A stretch of 64,000 nucleotides of DNA, taken from positions 1-64,000 of the forward strand of contig JAWVCW010000018.1 of NCBI GenBank assembly GCA_033857955.1, in the 5' to 3' direction. Numbering within the stretch: the stretch's first letter is position 1; each line of letters begins with the position of its first letter. The notes below the pieces were generated by a model. It was not told the origin of the DNA and searched no databases. It saw only the letters and a program-made list of their open reading frames with translations. The position numbers and the translations under genes were made by a program. Shown here piece by piece: positions 60,013 to 64,000 of this stretch. The stretch comes from Gaiellasilicea sp033857955 (GTDB taxonomy: Bacteria > Actinomycetota > Thermoleophilia > Gaiellales > Gaiellaceae).

Positions 60013-61157
60013 AGCACCTCTTCCAGGATCGCGACGGCACGTCCGCACTCGGTCTCCGAGGGCACGAGCGCCACGCGGAAGTAGCCCTCGCCGGCGGGCC
60101 CGAGATACGAGCCGGGCGCGACGAGGACACCGTGCTCGAGCAGGCGCTCCGCGAACCCCGCGGATGTCTCGCCGGCAGGCACAACGAGCCAGAGGTACAT
60201 CGTCGCCTCGCTGCCCGCGACCCGGATCCCTTTGCGCTCGAAGAGGTCGAGCAGAAGCGTACGCTTGCGGCCGTAGCGCTCGCGCGTCTGCTCGACGTGC
60301 TCCTCGTCCCCCCAGGCGACCACCGACGCGCGCTGCACGAACTCCTGCGGTGCGGTTCCGACCGTCGGCCGGAACGCCTTGAGGGCGCCGATCAGCTCCC
60401 GGTCGCCCGCTGCGAAGCCGCTGCGATACCCCGTCATCGAGCTCCGCTTCGAGAGCGTGTTGAAGACGATGACGTTCGTCCGGTCCTCGACCTGAAGAGC
60501 TGAGGCAGGCGGCTCGCCGAACCAGAGCTCGGTGTACGCCTCGTCGGAGGCGAGGACGAATCCATGTTCCCGGGCCAGGCCGGCAAGCCGCTCGTAGAAG
60601 GCGAGCGGCGCCGTCGCGCACGTCGGGTTGTTCGGGTAGTTGACCCAGAAGACCGCGAGCCGGGCCCAGGTCTCGCCGTCGATCGCCTCGAGGTCGGGGA
60701 GGAAGCCGTTCTCCTCACGCAGTGGCAGCGCCAGCGGTCGCGCGTGCGCAAAGAGCGCGCCGCGCTCGTACACCGGGTAGCCCGGGTCGGTGTACGCAAC
60801 CGTGTCGCGCGTCCCGTCTGCGTCGACGACGGCGAGCGCGAAGCTGAAGATCGCCTCCTTGCTGCCGAGCGTGGGGATCACCTCGGTGTCGGGATCGAGC
60901 TCGACGGCGAAGCGGCGAGCGGCCCAGGCGACGATCGCCTCGCGCAACTCGGGCAGTCCGACGGCTGCCGGGTAGCCCATCCGCTCGCGCAGGCCGGCCA
61001 CGAGCGCCTCGCGGATCAGCGGGTCGGTCGGCTCCTGCGGGTCGCCCATGCCAAAGTCGATCACCTCGATCCCGCGCTCCTCGACGCGCCGCGCGGCCTC
61101 GTTCAGGCGTACGAAGGGATACGTGGTCTGGCGCTCGAGAATGGGGGAGACAGGCAC
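60009..61157 (-). CDS. dapC: Succinyldiaminopimelate aminotransferase (class I PLP)
   Basis: 382 aa from GTG 61157. Fold-type I aminotransferase: YPAAVGLPELREAI, NYPNNPTCA, SDEAYTELWF, PLP Lys in NTLSKRSSMTGYRSGF, Arg in GYFRVALV. Position between dapD and dapE identifies the substrate as N-succinyl-2-amino-6-oxopimelate. Two bases after the dapE stop. Confidence 0.92.
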   Translation of the reverse strand: MPVSPILERQTTYPFVRLNEAARRVEERGIEVIDFGMGDPQEPTDPLIREALVAGLRERMGYPAAVGLPELREAIVAWAARRFAVELDPDTEVIPTLGSKEAIFSFALAVVDADGTRDTVAYTDPGYPVYERGALFAHARPLALPLREENGFLPDLEAIDGETWARLAVFWVNYPNNPTCATAPLAFYERLAGLAREHGFVLASDEAYTELWFGEPPASALQVEDRTNVIVFNTLSKRSSMTGYRSGFAAGDRELIGALKAFRPTVGTAPQEFVQRASVVAWGDEEHVEQTRERYGRKRTLLLDLFERKGIRVAGSEATMYLWLVVPAGETSAGFAERLLEHGVLVAPGSYLGPAGEGYFRVALVPSETECGRAVAILEEVL

Positions 61158-61159
61158 GG

Positions 61160-62236
61160 TCAGACGGTACCCGTGACGAAGGCCCAGAGCGACTCGAACG
61201 ATCGCTCGAGCGCGGCGATCTCGACCTGCTCGTCGCGGCGATGGGCGTAGCGGGTCGCGCCGGGGCCGAAGTTGACGGCGTCGATCCCGCGCGACGTGAA
61301 GTCGGCGACGTTCGTCCAGGCCTGCTTCGGCTCGAGCGCGAGGTCTCCCGCTGTGCGCAGGCGGTGCACGAGGGCAGAGTCGGTGACGACGCGGGCCGGG
61401 GGAGAGTCGCCTGCGTGCTCGTACGTCGCGCCCTCCGGGAGCAGGCTGCGGAGATAGGCGTCGGCGCTCGAGGGGGCGCGGTCCGGGGCGTAGCGGAAGT
61501 TGACGTTCGCTACCACCCGGTCGGGGATGACGTTGCTCGCGATCCCGCCCTCGATCTGGGTGATGCTTGCGACCTCGGTGAAGGTGAGCCCGCCGATCTC
61601 GACCGGCCTCGGTTCGATCTGGGCATAGGCGCGGAGCCCGTCGAGGGCCTTGTCGATCGCGTTCTCGGCCGTCCACGGTCTCGCCGAGTGGCCGCTGACC
61701 CCGTGAAAGACGATCCGGGCGTTCATGTTGCCGAGGCAGCCGGCCTGGATCGTGTTGTCGGTGGGCTCGAGCAGGATCGCCAGCTCCGCCTCGTGCACGA
61801 GCCGCGACCGGTCGAAGAGGTCGGGCAGCGGGCTGTGCTCGGCCGGCAGCTCCTCCTTGCCGAACGCGAGCAGCGCGATGTCGACCGCCGGCTCGATCGC
61901 GCGCTCGTCGAGTTCCCGTGCGAGCTCGAGCATCACTGCCAGGCCGCCCTTCATGTCGCTCGCTCCGAGCCCGACCACGGCGCCGTTCTCGATCCGGCCG
62001 GGGACGTTCGCCTGTGCCGGCACCGTGTCGTAGTGGCCGGCGAGCACGACGAGGGGGCGTCCGGCGGCCCGCGGACGAGCCCAGACGAACGCGTCCTCGC
62101 CTTCGTACTCCGGCTCGAAGGAGGCCGGGACGAGGGAACGGACGTGTGCGGCGATCTCCGCCTCGTTGCGGCTCTCGGACGGGATGTTCACGAGCTCGAG
62201 CGCGCGGGCAGCGAGCCGGTCGGCGAGGGCGGACAT
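61160..62236 (-). CDS. dapE: Succinyl-diaminopimelate desuccinylase (M20)
   Basis: 358 aa from ATG 62236. M20 metallopeptidase fold: LAGHYDTVPAQ and GLGASDMKGGLAVML hold the metal-bridging His/Asp; GKEELPAEHSPL has the catalytic Glu pair; FHGVSGHSARPW marks the dimerisation domain. Releases LL-diaminopimelate. Divergent from hflX with 28 bp between starts. Confidence 0.92.
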   Translation of the reverse strand: MSALADRLAARALELVNIPSESRNEAEIAAHVRSLVPASFEPEYEGEDAFVWARPRAAGRPLVVLAGHYDTVPAQANVPGRIENGAVVGLGASDMKGGLAVMLELARELDERAIEPAVDIALLAFGKEELPAEHSPLPDLFDRSRLVHEAELAILLEPTDNTIQAGCLGNMNARIVFHGVSGHSARPWTAENAIDKALDGLRAYAQIEPRPVEIGGLTFTEVASITQIEGGIASNVIPDRVVANVNFRYAPDRAPSSADAYLRSLLPEGATYEHAGDSPPARVVTDSALVHRLRTAGDLALEPKQAWTNVADFTSRGIDAVNFGPGATRYAHRRDEQVEIAALERSFESLWAFVTGTV

Positions 62237-62251
62237 CGTCGGCAAGCGTGG

Positions 62252-62257
62252 CACAAT
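62252..62257 (+). promoter_or_regulatory. -10-like hexamer for hflX
   Basis: CACAAT, seven bases before ATG 62265, inside the 28-bp divergent gap with dapE. Confidence 0.35.
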
Positions 62258-62264
62258 CCCCGGG

Positions 62265-63593
62265 ATGACGACGCGCCAGCAAACGAGTTCGGGCATCGAG
62301 CCCGAACGCGGGCTCGTGCTGGCCGTCCTCCCGAAGTCCGCCGACGCCGAACAGGAGCTCGGCGAGCTGCGCGAGCTGGCGCGCACGGCGGGCGTCGAGC
62401 CGATCGGCGAGATCGTCCAGCAGCGTGCGAACCCCGATCCGCGCACGTACGTGGGGAAAGGAAAGCTCGCGGAGCTGAAGCGGGCCTACGAGGACACCAG
62501 GGCCGAGGTCCTGCTCGTCGACGACGAGCTCGAACCGTCGCAGCAGAAGGCGCTCGAGAATGCGCTCACCGCGCGCGTGGTCGACCGGACGCAACTGATC
62601 CTGGACATCTTCGCCCAGCACGCCACGAGTGCCGAGGGGAAGCTGCAGGTCGAGCTCGCCCAGCTCGAGTACAACCTGCCGCGGATGCGGGGCATGTGGC
62701 AGCACCTGGAGCGCCTCGGCGGCGGTTCCGGCGCACTCGGGGCCGGCGTCGGAACGCGAGGGCCCGGCGAGTCCCAGCTCGAGACCGACCGGCGGATCGC
62801 GCGCCGAAAGATCTCGCTCCTGCGCCGCCGCCTCCGCGACCTCGGCAAGCAACGCACCGTGCGGCGAAAGGAGCGTGCGCAGAGCGGCACGCCGACGGTC
62901 GCGCTGGCGGGCTACACGAACGTCGGCAAGTCGACGCTGCTGAACGCTCTCACCGGCTCCGAGGTGAGCGTCGAGAACCGCCTCTTCGAGACGCTCGATC
63001 CGACGACGCGTGCATTCGAGCACGACGGCAAGCGGTACCTCGTCACCGACACCGTCGGTTTCATCCGCCGGCTGCCGACGCAGCTCGTCGAGGGCTTCGC
63101 CTCGACGCTGGAGGAGACGCTCGTTGCGGATCTCATCCTGCACGTCGTCGATGCGTCGGAGACCGACGACCGGCTCGAGGAGATGATCGCCTCGGTCGAT
63201 ACGGTCCTCCACGAGATCGGCGCCGACGAGGTGCCGCTCGAGCTCGTCCTGAACAAGATCGACCGCGTCGATCCGCTCGGGCGCAAGCGGCTGGCGAATG
63301 GCTTTCCCGGTGCCGTTCAGATCTCGGCGGTGACGGGCGAGGGAGTCGACGATCTCCGCGCGAGGATCGCCGATCGATTCGCCGACAGGTACGAGGACGT
63401 CCGGCTGCTGCTGCCCTACGAGGATGGCGGCAAGCTCGCCGAGCTCTACGCGCTCGGGGCGCCGATCCACGAGCGCGAGGACCTGGAGCACGGTGTGCTG
63501 ATCCGTGCGCGCCTGCCGCAGCGCGAGGTGCGACGTTTTGCCCGCTATCTCGTCGCGGACGCGCACGAAGGCTCGGCGGCGGAACGCGTGTGA
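62265..63593 (+). CDS. hflX: Ribosome-splitting GTPase HflX
   Basis: 442 aa. N-terminal HflX domain (NPDPRTYVGKGKLAEL, DDELEPSQQKALE, VDRTQLILDIFAQHATSAEGKLQVELAQLEY, GPGESQLETDRR), then G domain: GYTNVGKST (from 216), DTVGFIRRLPTQLVEGF, NKID. Rescues stalled ribosomes by splitting. Start from -10 spacing; overlaps dut in GTGA. Confidence 0.95.
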   Translation: MTTRQQTSSGIEPERGLVLAVLPKSADAEQELGELRELARTAGVEPIGEIVQQRANPDPRTYVGKGKLAELKRAYEDTRAEVLLVDDELEPSQQKALENALTARVVDRTQLILDIFAQHATSAEGKLQVELAQLEYNLPRMRGMWQHLERLGGGSGALGAGVGTRGPGESQLETDRRIARRKISLLRRRLRDLGKQRTVRRKERAQSGTPTVALAGYTNVGKSTLLNALTGSEVSVENRLFETLDPTTRAFEHDGKRYLVTDTVGFIRRLPTQLVEGFASTLEETLVADLILHVVDASETDDRLEEMIASVDTVLHEIGADEVPLELVLNKIDRVDPLGRKRLANGFPGAVQISAVTGEGVDDLRARIADRFADRYEDVRLLLPYEDGGKLAELYALGAPIHEREDLEHGVLIRARLPQREVRRFARYLVADAHEGSAAERV

Positions 63594-64000
63594 TCGACCT
63601 TCCGGTCGCGCGTCTGCGCGAGGACGCCATCCTTCCCTCGCAGGCTTACGAGGGTGACGCGGGGCTCGACCTGGCCGCCTGCGAGCGGCTCGAGCTCGGT
63701 CCCGGAGAGCGAGGCGTAGTCGGGACCGGTCTCGCAGTCGCGGTGCCCGAGGGGTGGGCCGGTCTCGTGCTGCCCCGCTCCGGCCTCGCCGCGAAGCACG
63801 GAATCACGATCGTCAACTCGCCCGGGTTGATCGATGCGGGGTACCGCGGCGAGGTGAAGGTGATCATGCTCAACACCGACGAGCGCGAGCCGTTCGTCGT
63901 CGAGCCCGGAATGAGGATCGCGCAGCTCGTGCTCGTCGAGGCGGCGGGCGTGCGGCTGCTCGAGCTGGACGAGCTCTCGATCAGCGAACGCGGCACCGCC
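63590..64000 (+). CDS. dut: dUTP diphosphatase (3' truncated by window edge)
   Basis: 137 codons visible from GTG 63590. Trimeric dUTPase motifs 1-4: YEGDAGLDLAA, PRSGLAAKHGI, GLIDAGYRGEVKVIMLN, GMRIAQLV. Motif 5 is just beginning (SERGTA) when the window ends. Hydrolyses dUTP to dUMP. Coupled to hflX. Confidence 0.95.
   Translation, partial: MIDLPVARLREDAILPSQAYEGDAGLDLAACERLELGPGERGVVGTGLAVAVPEGWAGLVLPRSGLAAKHGITIVNSPGLIDAGYRGEVKVIMLNTDEREPFVVEPGMRIAQLVLVEAAGVRLLELDELSISERGTA

Noticed and set aside
60009..63566. A very long minus-strand open frame of 1185 codons
   Set aside because: Only its last part (to 61157) is the DapC aminotransferase; the rest is antisense to dapE frame and hflX and shows the Arg/Ala/Gly-rich composition of GC-rich shadow frames.
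1..64000. CRISPR arrays, insertion sequences, prophage or att sites
   Set aside because: No regularly spaced repeats, transposase or integrase motifs, or flanking inverted repeats were seen anywhere in the window.

Overview
The window is very GC-rich DNA with densely packed, mostly plus-strand genes joined by 1-56 nt overlaps. GTG and TTG starts are frequent, and many genes have a TANNNT hexamer 6-7 nt before the start codon. The core gene order (infB-ylxP-rbfA-nrnA-truB-ribF; rpsO-pnp-M16-dapB; cinA-thpR-recA-recX-rny-miaB-miaA-dapF; dapD/C/E; hflX-dut), RNase J together with RNase Y, and a succinylase-type diaminopimelate pathway point to a high-GC actinobacterium. A Thermoleophilia/Gaiellales-like soil lineage is my inference from style and gene content; no marker was searched.

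Layout. 1-6.4 kb: translation and RNA maturation operon (infB partial), interrupted by an opposite-strand diguanylate cyclase. 6.4-10.2 kb: ABC-2 exporter and a gamma-glutamyltransferase-like gene. 10.3-14.8 kb: a 1506-aa secreted beta-propeller/Ig-like protein. 15-23.6 kb: rpsO, pnp, M16 peptidase, dapB, macrodomain, dapA, RNase J. 23.7-25.8 kb: ribokinase, nucleoside hydrolase and two tiny membrane proteins. 25.8-39.5 kb: a periplasmic oxidation island with three PQQ-dehydrogenase-family proteins, three cupredoxin-type proteins and a six-gene block in the order of the methylotroph mxaRSACKL maturation genes. 39.6-48.9 kb: FtsK, two BMP-family binding proteins and their nucleoside-type ABC transporter. 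48.9-59.3 kb: RodZ-like protein, cinA, a frameshifted thpR, recA, recX, rny, miaB, epimerase, miaA, a zinc-ribbon cassette and dapF. 59.3-64 kb: dapD, dapC, dapE, hflX and dut (partial).

How the parts fit. The dap genes cover most of lysine/peptidoglycan precursor synthesis, but the dapF product has Ser at both catalytic Cys positions. BMP transporter, nucleoside hydrolase and ribokinase form a plausible nucleoside salvage route. PNPase, RNase J and RNase Y give a complete RNA-decay set, and the pnp leader carries two mutually exclusive hairpins, one masking the ribosome-binding site. The best candidate for an undescribed system is the 26.7-39.5 kb island: PQQ enzymes with an mxaRSACKL-like chaperone set, and blue-copper proteins where methylotrophs carry cytochrome cL. 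No mxaG, mxaI, mxaJ or pqq gene lies in the window.
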